From assembly GCA_905478065.1 (NCBI GenBank), contig CAJQGZ010000061.1, positions 1 to 32,724 of the forward strand: a DNA stretch of 32,724 nucleotides, written 5' to 3'. Positions within the stretch are counted from its first letter, which is position 1; the number at the start of each line of letters is the position of its first letter. Positions 26,544 to 32,724 of this stretch are shown one piece after another. Made by a program: the position numbers and the translations under genes. A model generated the notes under the pieces. That model was not told where the DNA came from, did no database searches, and saw only the letters and a list, made by a program, of their open reading frames with translations. The DNA comes from an uncultured bacterium. Its GTDB lineage: Bacteria; Fidelibacterota; Marinisomatia; Marinisomatales; UBA1611.

Positions 26544-27791
26544 TTAGAATTTTTGTTGAACTGCAAAATGCAAGTTAAAATTCTTATTAAATTTCTTATT
26601 TTTAAATCCCCAACCTAAATCTATTCTAACAGATTGAAGAATCGGTACCGGTAATCTAATTCCAAACCCTGCTCCTCCAAGCATAGTATCTCTGGATATA
26701 GATTTCCAATTCTTGTTAATAGCTCCGATATCAGTAAATGCAACAATACCTATGCCCTTTTTGAAGCCAAACCAAGCTCCATTCTTATTAAAAAAAAGCT
26801 TTCTTAATTCAAAACTTGAGAATAGGAACTCATGCCCAAAACGATAATTATTAAAAGATTCATTTTTATCAGGCAGATTCCAACCTCTAATATTATAAGA
26901 ATTACCAAAATAGTTTAACCATACATCATTTTTATGACCAATTTTTCTTTGTATTGTTGTGTTCAATCCTAAAACTATATTTTTAAATGCAGGTAGGAAA
27001 AAACTATAAGATTGATTCCATACAATAAACTTATTATTGCCTAACATTGGAATAATTGATTGTATAATTCTAGAACCTTTTGTTGGGTTCCAAAAAATGT
27101 CTCTAGTATCTATCTCTATTTTTAACTCTGGGATAAAGAACTTGTAGGCCAATGTATTTATACTGTTTGTAAAACTTTTATTAATCAAAGCAGGAGAAAA
27201 CCTTAGCTTTATTTTTTCTCCGTACCATTTTCCAATGCTTATTTTTATGCTACTTATATTTATACTTCTATCTAAAAAAAGGTGATCATATGAATTTTTT
27301 TCTAAATAAGTGGATATTGAAATATGATCACCAAACAACCATGGATCACTGAATAATAATTGGATTTTTTGTTGACCGCCAAAACCTGCAAAAACTTCAA
27401 GAGTTCGATTTCTACCTTGCAAGTTTTTAATCATTAATAGAGAGTTTAATGACCATCCTTTTTCTTCATCATAACTAGGAAATAATAGTGGCGGAGTTTT
27501 ATTTATTGATTCAACCATAATATATTGTAGGATTGCATCACCATTTTCAAGAGGAACTAAACGCCAAGCGACATCTTCAAAAAGGCCCAAATTAAATATT
27601 CGATTTCTATCAAGAGTTGCAATGCTTGAATCTATGTGGACATCCAAAGAATGATAGATTTCCCTCTCCACAACATATTGCAAAGTTTTATCTAAACCAA
27701 TGAAATCAATATTTGTTATTTTTGGTTTATAATTAGCAGGAAAAACTATTGAGCTAAGTATTAAATATAATAATAAAAAAAGGCCTGTCAT
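26544..27791 (-). CDS. Small Omp85-superfamily outer membrane protein with one POTRA domain
   Basis: About 415 residues: signal peptide (MTGLFLLLYLILSS, cut near FPA), one POTRA domain (about 22-95; KITNIDFIGL, IFNLGLFEDVAWRL), then a beta barrel that fills the rest. It carries the Omp85 lid motif in the form YNIRGWN and a final phenylalanine (AVQQKF), as expected of Bam-inserted barrels. It has fewer POTRA repeats than BamA, and its cargo is unknown. I chose the ATG at 27791 because AAAGG lies six bases before it and a signal peptide follows at once. An ATG at 27848 would add 19 residues and overlap the preceding gene by 17 bases. The chosen start lies in the loop of an intrinsic terminator. 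Confidence 0.85.
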   Translation of the reverse strand: MTGLFLLLYLILSSIVFPANYKPKITNIDFIGLDKTLQYVVEREIYHSLDVHIDSSIATLDRNRIFNLGLFEDVAWRLVPLENGDAILQYIMVESINKTPPLLFPSYDEEKGWSLNSLLMIKNLQGRNRTLEVFAGFGGQQKIQLLFSDPWLFGDHISISTYLEKNSYDHLFLDRSINISSIKISIGKWYGEKIKLRFSPALINKSFTNSINTLAYKFFIPELKIEIDTRDIFWNPTKGSRIIQSIIPMLGNNKFIVWNQSYSFFLPAFKNIVLGLNTTIQRKIGHKNDVWLNYFGNSYNIRGWNLPDKNESFNNYRFGHEFLFSSFELRKLFFNKNGAWFGFKKGIGIVAFTDIGAINKNWKSISRDTMLGGAGFGIRLPVPILQSVRIDLGWGFKNKKFNKNFNLHFAVQQKF

Positions 27792-27800
27792 CGCAGGCCT
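27774..27800 (-). terminator. Intrinsic terminator overlapping the start of the Omp85 gene
   Basis: On the minus strand AGGCCTG, the loop CGATGA and CAGGCCT form a perfect seven-base stem (27800-27781), followed by seven T counting the last stem base. It lies 31 bases after the stop of the upstream secreted-protein gene. The ATG of the Omp85 gene is in the loop and its AAAGG ribosome binding site runs into the left arm, so folding would both end transcription and hide the start. Confidence 0.75.
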
Positions 27801-27831
27801 TTCAGTATAATCATTTCTAAATTTCAAAAAT

Positions 27832-28638
27832 TTACAGGTCAATACCATCCATCATTAAACGCTTCTTATATTCGATGCCCTGCTGAGAATAAACATCTTC
27901 AATCGCTTTATTAAGCTTATCTGCAATGGTTAAACCATCAACTTCGACTTTAACATTTCGTTCATCTAGTTTTCTTACTCTAAAGATTGAATTTTCATCT
28001 CCATAATTATGCCAAACTCCGTCATATTCCTTTGGGGTACCATATTCCATGAGGACTTTATGTTTAATAACATCTTCAGCTGTAAGCTGCGGGAAACCAG
28101 TATCTTTCAATTTTATTTTTTTAACAACACTTTCAAGTATGTAATGCGAATCACTATTGTTAGTTGTACTGTACACATAATCAATATTAACAAAACCCAG
28201 AGTAATTCTTTCTATTGTTAAACGCGTCACATAGTTAAACTCAACAGTCGCTCTCTTGATTGGTAAGACTATACCATCTTTTGTCGTACGAGATTCATCC
28301 GTATAGACAACTTCAACAGTGGTGTCTGGAACAATCGTTAATACTGCCGGCAAACTTGTTGACCACGGAGCAAGCAACTCGTCCCTAAATACCCAGCCAT
28401 CAGGTAACCTTTTTACAGGTATGACTGACTCTATCTTATTGCGACTAATGGGTGGTAAAATTTTAGGCATCTCCATAATTGGAGCTTCTTCCTGGACCAT
28501 CTGTTTGGATGCTTTATTCTTAGGATCAGAATCTTTTTCCTTACCACCAAACAATTGGTCTTCTGCCTTTAAAGAAGAAAAAGGATACAAAAGTAATGCA
28601 GAAGCGGTTAGTATGAATATTTTATGTTTTAATTTCAT
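27832..28638 (-). CDS. Secreted protein of unknown function
   Basis: A 268-residue protein with a signal peptide (1-25, cut after SSLKA), a charged linker rich in Lys, Asp and Glu (about 26-60) and a mainly beta-stranded body with alternating hydrophobic residues (VEVVYTDES, ATVEFNYVTRLTIERITLG, VKVEVDGL). The C-terminus is helical (KLNKAIEDVYSQQGIEYKKRL). I do not recognise the family. It sits just upstream of the Omp85 gene, separated by a terminator, so it could be a periplasmic partner or cargo of it; that is only positional inference. A TATATA-like -10 lies a few bases before the ATG and there is no ribosome binding site. Confidence 0.75.
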   Translation of the reverse strand: MKLKHKIFILTASALLLYPFSSLKAEDQLFGGKEKDSDPKNKASKQMVQEEAPIMEMPKILPPISRNKIESVIPVKRLPDGWVFRDELLAPWSTSLPAVLTIVPDTTVEVVYTDESRTTKDGIVLPIKRATVEFNYVTRLTIERITLGFVNIDYVYSTTNNSDSHYILESVVKKIKLKDTGFPQLTAEDVIKHKVLMEYGTPKEYDGVWHNYGDENSIFRVRKLDERNVKVEVDGLTIADKLNKAIEDVYSQQGIEYKKRLMMDGIDL

Positions 28639-28700
28639 TATTTTATATATCTAATAAATTTCTTCACAGAATTTAAAACATTTAATGAATACGCAAAGAC

Positions 28701-28734
28701 AAAAAAAAAGCCCTCATATGAGGGCTTTTTTTAA
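28701..28734. terminator. Strong bidirectional intrinsic terminator
   Basis: AGCCCTC and GAGGGCT form a seven-base GC-rich stem around ATAT (28709-28726), flanked by nine A on one side and seven T on the other, so it works on either strand. It most likely ends the transcript of the 76-residue repeat protein on the minus strand, 10 bases after its stop. Confidence 0.85.
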
Positions 28735-28743
28735 GAACATATT

Positions 28744-28974
28744 CTATTTCTTACGACCTCTGGCCATTGGTGATCTTGAGACATCACCATCTTTATCAAT
28801 AAAATATAGAAAACCAGACTCTCTGGTAACACCAGCTGTAGAAACTTTTTCAGCATTCCCACCGCCCTTACCAGCACGAGCCATTTGCGAACGAGATACA
28901 TCGCCTTCTTTATCAAGATAGTATAGGTATCCTTTTTCTTTAGATACACCTGTATTTTTTACTTTTTCAGCCAT
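28744..28974 (-). CDS. 76-residue two-repeat small protein
   Basis: Two copies of one unit, residues 3-36 and 42-75, joined by a glycine-rich linker (KGGGN). Of 34 aligned positions 21 are identical. The core reads G(Y/F)LY(Y/F)(L/I)DK(E/D)GDVSRS followed by xMAR. There is no signal peptide, membrane helix or cysteine; the protein is very basic at the ends (final RGRKK), which suggests a cytoplasmic nucleic-acid or ribosome contact, but no function is known to me. GGAGG seven bases before the ATG is an optimal ribosome binding site, and the gene stands alone with its own promoter and terminator, which indicates strong expression. Confidence 0.88.
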   Translation of the reverse strand: MAEKVKNTGVSKEKGYLYYLDKEGDVSRSQMARAGKGGGNAEKVSTAGVTRESGFLYFIDKDGDVSRSPMARGRKK

Positions 28975-29049
28975 TAAAGCCTCCGATTATTATTTGATTT
29001 GTTTTTTATGGTAGTGGTTAGAGTAAAATCTCACTCCCTCTGCCTATTA

Positions 29050-29079
29050 ATAGTACGAAATTTTAAAGGTTCATGTCAA
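29050..29079 (-). promoter_or_regulatory. Sigma-70-type promoter of the 76-residue protein
   Basis: On the minus strand the -35 is TTGACA (29079-29074, full consensus), then an 18-base spacer and the -10 TACTAT (29055-29050). Transcription from about 29043 gives a leader of roughly 70 bases before the ATG at 28974. The rest of the gap to the tRNA holds CGAGG-AGA-CCTCG (a short palindrome near 29089-29101) without a T-run. Confidence 0.7.
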
Positions 29080-29181
29080 GATTTTTATCGAGGAGACCTC
29101 GTCGAGAAAATAAGCTAATATTTCATTCGAAAAAGTCTTATTCATAAAGTAATTTAAGGCATCAAATTTTTGTGATATTAT

Positions 29182-29255
29182 GCCCCGGTAGCTCAGCTGG
29201 ATAGAGCATCGGATTTCTAATCCGGAGGCCACAGGTTCGAATCCTGTCCGGGGTA
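29182..29255 (+). tRNA. tRNA-Arg (anticodon TCT)
   Basis: Seventy-four bases that fold as a normal cloverleaf. The acceptor arm GCCCCGG pairs with CCGGGGT (first pair G-T), with A as discriminator. The D arm contains AGCTCAGCTGG. The anticodon loop TTTCTAA gives TCT, reading AGA/AGG. The T arm contains GGTTCGAATCC. The terminal CCA is not encoded. No clear promoter was seen immediately upstream. A weak AT hairpin (AAAAA-GAC-TTTTT) follows at about 29262-29275. Confidence 0.97.
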
Positions 29256-29272
29256 CTATCTAAAAAGACTTT

Positions 29273-30001
29273 TTATTTTATATTCTTCTCAAATACTTTT
29301 TGTAATTCCACTTTAAAAATCAAAACACTATTTGCCGGAATATTATTATTTGGTCTTGGACCATACGCTAGTCTAGGGTGGATAAAAAACTCATACTCAG
29401 AGCCTTCATTCATTAATTGGATACCTTCTGTCCATCCCTTGATAACCCTGTTCAATCTAGTAACGAAAGGTTCCCCTTTTTCATAAGAGCTGTCAAAAAT
29501 TGTACCGTCCACTAATTTCCCTTCATAATTGACTCTTACTTGATCAGAAGAAGAGTCTGGAGACTTACCCTCTCCTTTTCTTACGATTCGATATTGAAGT
29601 CCTGATTTTGTTTCTAATATATCCTTATTTTGATTTTTATTATCCTTCAAAAAATTTTCTGCTTTTTCTAATGCTTTTTTAGATTCAGCTTGCTGTTTTA
29701 CTCGCATACGATCTTGCATTGTTTTAAAAAGTTGCTTTCTTTCATTGGTAGTTAATAGATGTGTTTTCTTTTCATAACCCTTTTTAAATCCTCCTAAAAA
29801 AGCATCATAGTTAATATCTATACCTTGAGTAATTAAGTTATCTCCAATATCTGCTCCAATGGAGTAGCTTATTGAATCAACACTATCAACGATGTTTATT
29901 GCAATATCTTGATTTTGGTCAACACCACCACTACTACATGATGTATAAAATATCAAAAAAGTCATTAAAATAAATGGATTCATGTAAAATTTATTTTTCA
30001 T
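29273..30001 (-). CDS. FKBP-type peptidyl-prolyl isomerase lipoprotein
   Basis: A 242-residue protein with a lipoprotein-like signal (C22 in YTSCSSGG), a helical dimerisation domain as in FkpA/Mip (about 40-125, including SYSIGADIGDNL and a long charged helix) and a C-terminal FKBP domain (131-238). Active-site residues are visible: Y159, F169-D170 (IFDSS), V186-I187 and W190 (VIKGW), and Y213 (AYGPR). It should fold exported proteins in the periplasm, probably tethered to a membrane. Downstream of the small membrane protein at 30050-30223 on the same strand. Confidence 0.92.
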   Translation of the reverse strand: MKNKFYMNPFILMTFLIFYTSCSSGGVDQNQDIAINIVDSVDSISYSIGADIGDNLITQGIDINYDAFLGGFKKGYEKKTHLLTTNERKQLFKTMQDRMRVKQQAESKKALEKAENFLKDNKNQNKDILETKSGLQYRIVRKGEGKSPDSSSDQVRVNYEGKLVDGTIFDSSYEKGEPFVTRLNRVIKGWTEGIQLMNEGSEYEFFIHPRLAYGPRPNNNIPANSVLIFKVELQKVFEKNIK

Positions 30002-30049
30002 TGGATTCTTTCTGTTAAGGAGTTTATTTTTTTAAAAATGAACTATTAA

Positions 30050-30223
30050 TTATTTATTGTTATTGTTCAGAATTAGCATAATTAATCCCGCAAAAACTAT
30101 AATAATGGCAAGCCAATCAATTAGACTCAAACTGGAAAATAAAGCTACAATTAGGCGTAAAGCCAAGATTGCACATCCCCCTAGGATTAATATCCACGGA
30201 AGTTTTTCATTATAATCACTCAT
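30050..30223 (-). CDS. 57-residue two-helix membrane protein
   Basis: An open frame of 57 codons plus stop, beginning MSDYNEKLPW. Two hydrophobic segments follow: ILILGGCAILALRLIVALF (11-29) and WLAIIIVFAGLIMLIL (about 37-52), then a polar NNNNK end. The long uninterrupted hydrophobic pattern and the position 48 bases before the FKBP gene on the same strand support it as a real gene. No strong ribosome binding site is seen. The function is unknown. Confidence 0.6.
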   Translation of the reverse strand: MSDYNEKLPWILILGGCAILALRLIVALFSSLSLIDWLAIIIVFAGLIMLILNNNNK

Positions 30224-30289
30224 ATTTTCATTTTGTAAATTTATTATATGACAAATTAGTATAATAAATTAGTTTAAATAAGTTAAAGA

Positions 30290-30955
30290 ATGCGTAAAAA
30301 TATAAATAAACTTAATGCAACCTTTTCAATCCGATCTTTCGAAGGTGGATATGATAAAAACTTTTCTTATATACTTACTTGCTTAAAGACTACGAAGTCA
30401 ATAATTATTGATGCTAGTTTACACCCAAGCATTTTAGAACTTTCTCAAGGCGATAAACCATCAGCCATTTTTATAACACATTCGCATCATGATCATGTAA
30501 AATACATTAAAAATTTTATTGATCTCTATCCCGAGATAAAAATAGTCGGGCACCCTGAATCAAAATTTAATATTAGTGGAAATAATTATTTTCCTTCAAT
30601 GCATAATTCAGCGGTCAAAGTAGGAAAATTAAATATTAAAATATTGCACACTCCTGGGCACTACTTTGATTCTATCTGCTTTCATTTAGAAAATATAATT
30701 TTTACAGGAGATACAATGTTTGTTGGAAGGACTGGAAGAACGGTAAGCAATGGCAGCAATGTGAAGGATTTATATAATTCAATTTATAAAACCATACTCA
30801 CCTTACCTCAAAGTACGATTATCTATCCAGGCCATAACTATGGCAAAGTACCAAGCATTAGCATTCGAAAAAATATTGAAATTAGTCCACTACTACAAGC
30901 CAAGGATAAAAATGACTTTGAAAACAGAATGAAGGATTATGAAAAAAATAGATAA
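30290..30955 (+). CDS. Metallo-beta-lactamase-fold hydrolase, ETHE1/glyoxalase II-like
   Basis: A 221-residue cytoplasmic hydrolase with a full set of metal ligands: H64, H66, D68 and H69 (HSHHDH), H124 (TPGHYFDS), D141 (FTGDTMF) and H182 (YPGHNYG). The block FVGRTGRTVSNGSN with the later LPQSTIIYPGHNYG is closer to persulfide dioxygenases (ETHE1) and their hydrolase relatives than to classical glyoxalase II. The usual GRxDF segment is altered (GRTVSN). Oxidation of glutathione persulfide or hydrolysis of a thioester are both possible. It is divergent from the small membrane gene and convergent with msrB. Confidence 0.85.
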   Translation: MRKNINKLNATFSIRSFEGGYDKNFSYILTCLKTTKSIIIDASLHPSILELSQGDKPSAIFITHSHHDHVKYIKNFIDLYPEIKIVGHPESKFNISGNNYFPSMHNSAVKVGKLNIKILHTPGHYFDSICFHLENIIFTGDTMFVGRTGRTVSNGSNVKDLYNSIYKTILTLPQSTIIYPGHNYGKVPSISIRKNIEISPLLQAKDKNDFENRMKDYEKNR

Positions 30956-31016
30956 GATTTAAAGCTATGACTCGATAAAAAATCAATTTTAGAATGGTCG
31001 TGACTTAATTATTTAA

Positions 31017-31847
31017 TTACTTTTCTGAATTAAAATCTAAAGAGATTGAATTTACGCAGTACCTTAATCCAGAAGGCTGAGGGCCATCATTAAATACATG
31101 TCCTAAATGCCCCCCACAGTTTTCACATGTAATTTCTATACGCTTCATACCAAATGTATTATCCGCTGTCTCTTCAATTTTGTCAGGCAGAGCTTCATAA
31201 AACGCAGGCCAACCGCATCCAGAATCATACTTTGTATCAGAAGAAAATAATTCAGTACCGCAACCAGCGCATTTATACATGCCTTCTTTATCAAACTTAT
31301 CATACTCGCCCGTAAAAGGTTTTTCAGTTCCCTTTTCCCTTAATATATGAAATTCCTCTGGCGTTAATTTTTTTTCCCATTCCTGTTCAGTAACATTTTT
31401 ATCTTTACCCTTTTTTAATTTCATTCCGTTTTCATCTAACCTTTCATTTAAAAGACTAATTAATTGATTTAAATTTTTAATACTATTTATTTCATCCCTA
31501 GAAATTATCTCATTTAACTCCACACCGTCACGAATTATTATAGTTGGAAACTTTAAATTACTTAACTCTTTTTCCAAAGCCGAGACCTTATCTTTATATG
31601 TAAATGTCGATTTGATTGGTAAAGAATTAATATAGTCTGACCATCTTTTTTTTTTCGTAAATGTACCATACGACATAGCACAAAGATTACAGTCGTAAGT
31701 TCCGGGACTGACTATTTTATGAGCAAAATCAATCATTTCATTAACTAAACCACTTTTAGCATTATAAATAAAAATTAATTCTTTATCCCCTACTGAAAAA
31801 ATTGTTGAAGACAATAAAAGCATTGATATATATAATTTATATTTCAT
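31017..31847 (-). CDS. msrB: Exported CxxC domain fused to methionine sulfoxide reductase B
   Basis: A 276-residue fusion. Residues 1-19 look like a signal peptide. Residues about 22-135 are a domain of unknown function (ELIFIYNAKSG, then YDCNLCAMSYGTF with C53 and C56, and FPTIIIRDG) also known as a stand-alone protein in other bacteria. Residues about 152-272 are a complete MsrB domain: zinc cysteines C193, C196, C241 and C244, catalytic C264 (RYCVNS), and C211 in the CGWPAF block. MsrB reduces methionine-R-sulfoxide. Export would make it a periplasmic repair enzyme, and the CxxC domain could deliver electrons. The ATG directly follows the stop of the 56-residue membrane protein. Confidence 0.92.
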   Translation of the reverse strand: MKYKLYISMLLLSSTIFSVGDKELIFIYNAKSGLVNEMIDFAHKIVSPGTYDCNLCAMSYGTFTKKKRWSDYINSLPIKSTFTYKDKVSALEKELSNLKFPTIIIRDGVELNEIISRDEINSIKNLNQLISLLNERLDENGMKLKKGKDKNVTEQEWEKKLTPEEFHILREKGTEKPFTGEYDKFDKEGMYKCAGCGTELFSSDTKYDSGCGWPAFYEALPDKIEETADNTFGMKRIEITCENCGGHLGHVFNDGPQPSGLRYCVNSISLDFNSEK

Positions 31848-32018
31848 TTATTTATAATAGTTAATAGTTGAAGATATTGTCATTCCAATCGATAAAAAAA
31901 AAGCAGGCCCTGTTATTTCATCCGGTATATCAAAAGCTGCATTTATACTAAAAATAACTCCCGTAATAACTGTCATCCAAAATATCATTACGAATAGTAT
32001 CTTTGGTGTTATTTTCAT
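31848..32018 (-). CDS. 56-residue two-helix membrane protein coupled to msrB
   Basis: An open frame of 56 codons plus stop starting MKITPKILFV. Helix 1 runs about 5-26 (FWMTVITGVIFSI) and helix 2 about 38-52 (PAFFLSIGMTISS), separated by a short acidic segment (FDIPDE). The TAA stop is followed at once by the msrB ATG (TAAATG), a strong sign of translational coupling. It could anchor or feed electrons to the exported MsrB, but no heme-binding histidine or cysteine pair is visible. Unknown family. Confidence 0.65.
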   Translation of the reverse strand: MKITPKILFVMIFWMTVITGVIFSINAAFDIPDEITGPAFFLSIGMTISSTINYYK

Positions 32019-32307
32019 TTATCTGAAAGAAAGTTAAAAATGAGTAGACCAAATTATTAAATAGTAATATACCAAAAACCCGATTATGGAAATAATTGAC
32101 ATCCGAATTAAATATTTTTTCACGTAATTTTTTGAAGTTGTCTTTAAGAATAAATTTTTAGTATAAACATTTAATATGACTAATCGCTTGGTATTTATAT
32201 TTGGCCACAAACTAAAACCATAAACTAAAAACCTACAAATTAAAAAAAGACTTTTTCTTTATAAAGATAAGCATATCTAAGCATTTATTATCAACGATAT
32301 ATTCGAT
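32019..32307. other. Intergenic stretch between the MORN protein and the small membrane gene
   Basis: About 290 AT-rich bases. A 29-codon minus-strand frame starting GTG at 32123 and ending at 32034 encodes a hydrophobic peptide but has no ribosome binding site. Near 32244-32283 there are short AT palindromes (CTTTATAAAG, AGATA...TATCT) that could weakly end the MORN gene transcript. Nothing else is recognised. Confidence 0.4.
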
Positions 32308-32724
32308 TTAATTATCAAAATAATCATAATGTTTACCATCTGTTTGAACATCATTTGAATATTTCTCTTCTTTCTCAAGTTTTCCATTTTCAAACCAGTA
32401 AATAAATTTACCATTTTTTTTATCATTTTTATATACTTCTTCTTGAGATTTTTGCCCATTCTCAAACCATTTAATGAGTTTTCCATGCTTTTTATCTTTT
32501 ACATAATTCTCAATCCGCTTTTTCGACCCATTTTCATGATAGTATGTCCATGTTCCATTTTTCTTTCCAAGTTTGTAATTACCTTCTTTGATTTTTTGAC
32601 CTTTTGGTCCCCACCAAACCCATAAACCATCTTTTTCATCTAATTTAAAACTTTTCATAGCCGTCTTAATTCCATCGCCGTTCCATAATGTAGTTTTACC
32701 AAAGAGCTCTCCATCTTTCCATTG
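32308..32724 (-). CDS. MORN_2-repeat (YwqK-like) protein, N-terminus missing
   Basis: The frame stays open through the window end, so the true start lies beyond 32724; an internal ATG at 32658 would begin in the middle of a repeat. Visible are about five repeats of roughly 23 residues with the pattern (N/D)G.(W/L)..(W/Y)..(N/K)G.K..E..Y, such as KNGTWTYYHENGSKK, KHGKLIKWFENGQKS and KNGKFIYWFENGKLE. Repeats of this kind occur in YwqK-family antitoxin-like proteins and in many secreted proteins of FCB bacteria. The signal peptide, if any, is not in view. The last residues are HYDYFDN. Confidence 0.85.
   Translation of the reverse strand, partial: QWKDGELFGKTTLWNGDGIKTAMKSFKLDEKDGLWVWWGPKGQKIKEGNYKLGKKNGTWTYYHENGSKKRIENYVKDKKHGKLIKWFENGQKSQEEVYKNDKKNGKFIYWFENGKLEKEEKYSNDVQTDGKHYDYFDN

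Noticed and set aside
27792-27848. Upstream extension of the Omp85 protein starting at 27848
   Set aside because: It would put 19 mostly polar residues before the signal peptide and overlap the preceding gene; the ATG at 27791 has a good ribosome binding site and starts the signal peptide directly.
28685-28921. Plus-strand 78-codon frame across the terminator and opposite the 76-residue protein
   Set aside because: It begins in the terminator A-tract and is antisense to a gene with full expression signals and internal repeats.
29089-29101. CGAGG-AGA-CCTCG palindrome as a terminator
   Set aside because: Five-base stem with a three-base loop and no T-run on either strand; could be chance.
32034-32123. 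29-codon GTG-started hydrophobic peptide on the minus strand
   Set aside because: Too short, no ribosome binding site, and AT-rich DNA readily gives such hydrophobic frames.

Overview
The window is AT-rich, tightly packed bacterial chromosome, mostly housekeeping genes. The gene set points to the FCB side of the tree, and Candidatus Marinimicrobia (SAR406) is my best guess. The pointers are a secreted cohesin-like/FN3/choice-of-anchor-J protein, a SecA with an alternative tail instead of the zinc motif, AtpZ-bactofilin-M23 linkage, single-POTRA Omp85 and MORN-type proteins, and little use of Shine-Dalgarno sites. One promoter is close to the E. coli sigma-70 consensus, which argues against a typical Bacteroidetes promoter system. 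The taxonomy is inference; no rRNA is present.

Layout. 1-2131 (minus): a large secreted multidomain protein, cut by the window edge. 2258-10055 (minus): a close-packed six-gene run, phoH, thiolase, branched-chain aminotransferase, nusB, secA and a trans-sulfuration enzyme. 10092-11944 (plus): three exported proteins (a TatT-like TPR protein, a small TPR protein and a lipoprotein), ending stop-to-stop against aspS. 11945-13696 (minus): aspS, whose residues predict a non-discriminating enzyme. 13768-20243 (minus): the complete F1Fo ATP synthase operon in canonical order a-c-b-delta-alpha-gamma-beta-epsilon. 20451-23461 (minus): parA, parB, an M23 peptidase, bactofilin and atpZ, all nearly touching, directly upstream of the ATP synthase operon. 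23624-26443 (plus): secD and secF. 26544-28638 (minus): a secreted protein of unknown function and a small Omp85 protein, with an intrinsic terminator lying over the start codon of the latter. 28744-28974 (minus): a 76-residue protein made of two copies of one unit, with its own promoter, strong ribosome binding site and strong terminator. 29182-29255: tRNA-Arg(TCT). 29273-31847: an FKBP lipoprotein, a 57-residue membrane protein, a persulfide-dioxygenase-like metallo-hydrolase, and an MsrB fused to an uncharacterised CxxC domain with a 56-residue membrane protein directly upstream. 32308-32724: a MORN-repeat protein cut by the window end.

The genes cover envelope biogenesis (SecA, SecDF, Omp85, FKBP, exported TPR and lipoproteins), chromosome segregation and cell shape (ParAB, bactofilin, M23), energy (ATP synthase) and thiol/sulfur chemistry (MsrB, ETHE1-like hydrolase, trans-sulfuration enzyme). 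Most likely to repay attention are the two-repeat 76-residue protein, the terminator that contains a start codon, the CxxC-MsrB fusion with its small membrane partner, the ParAB-M23-bactofilin-AtpZ string, and the AtpZ reading frame that lacks an ATG.
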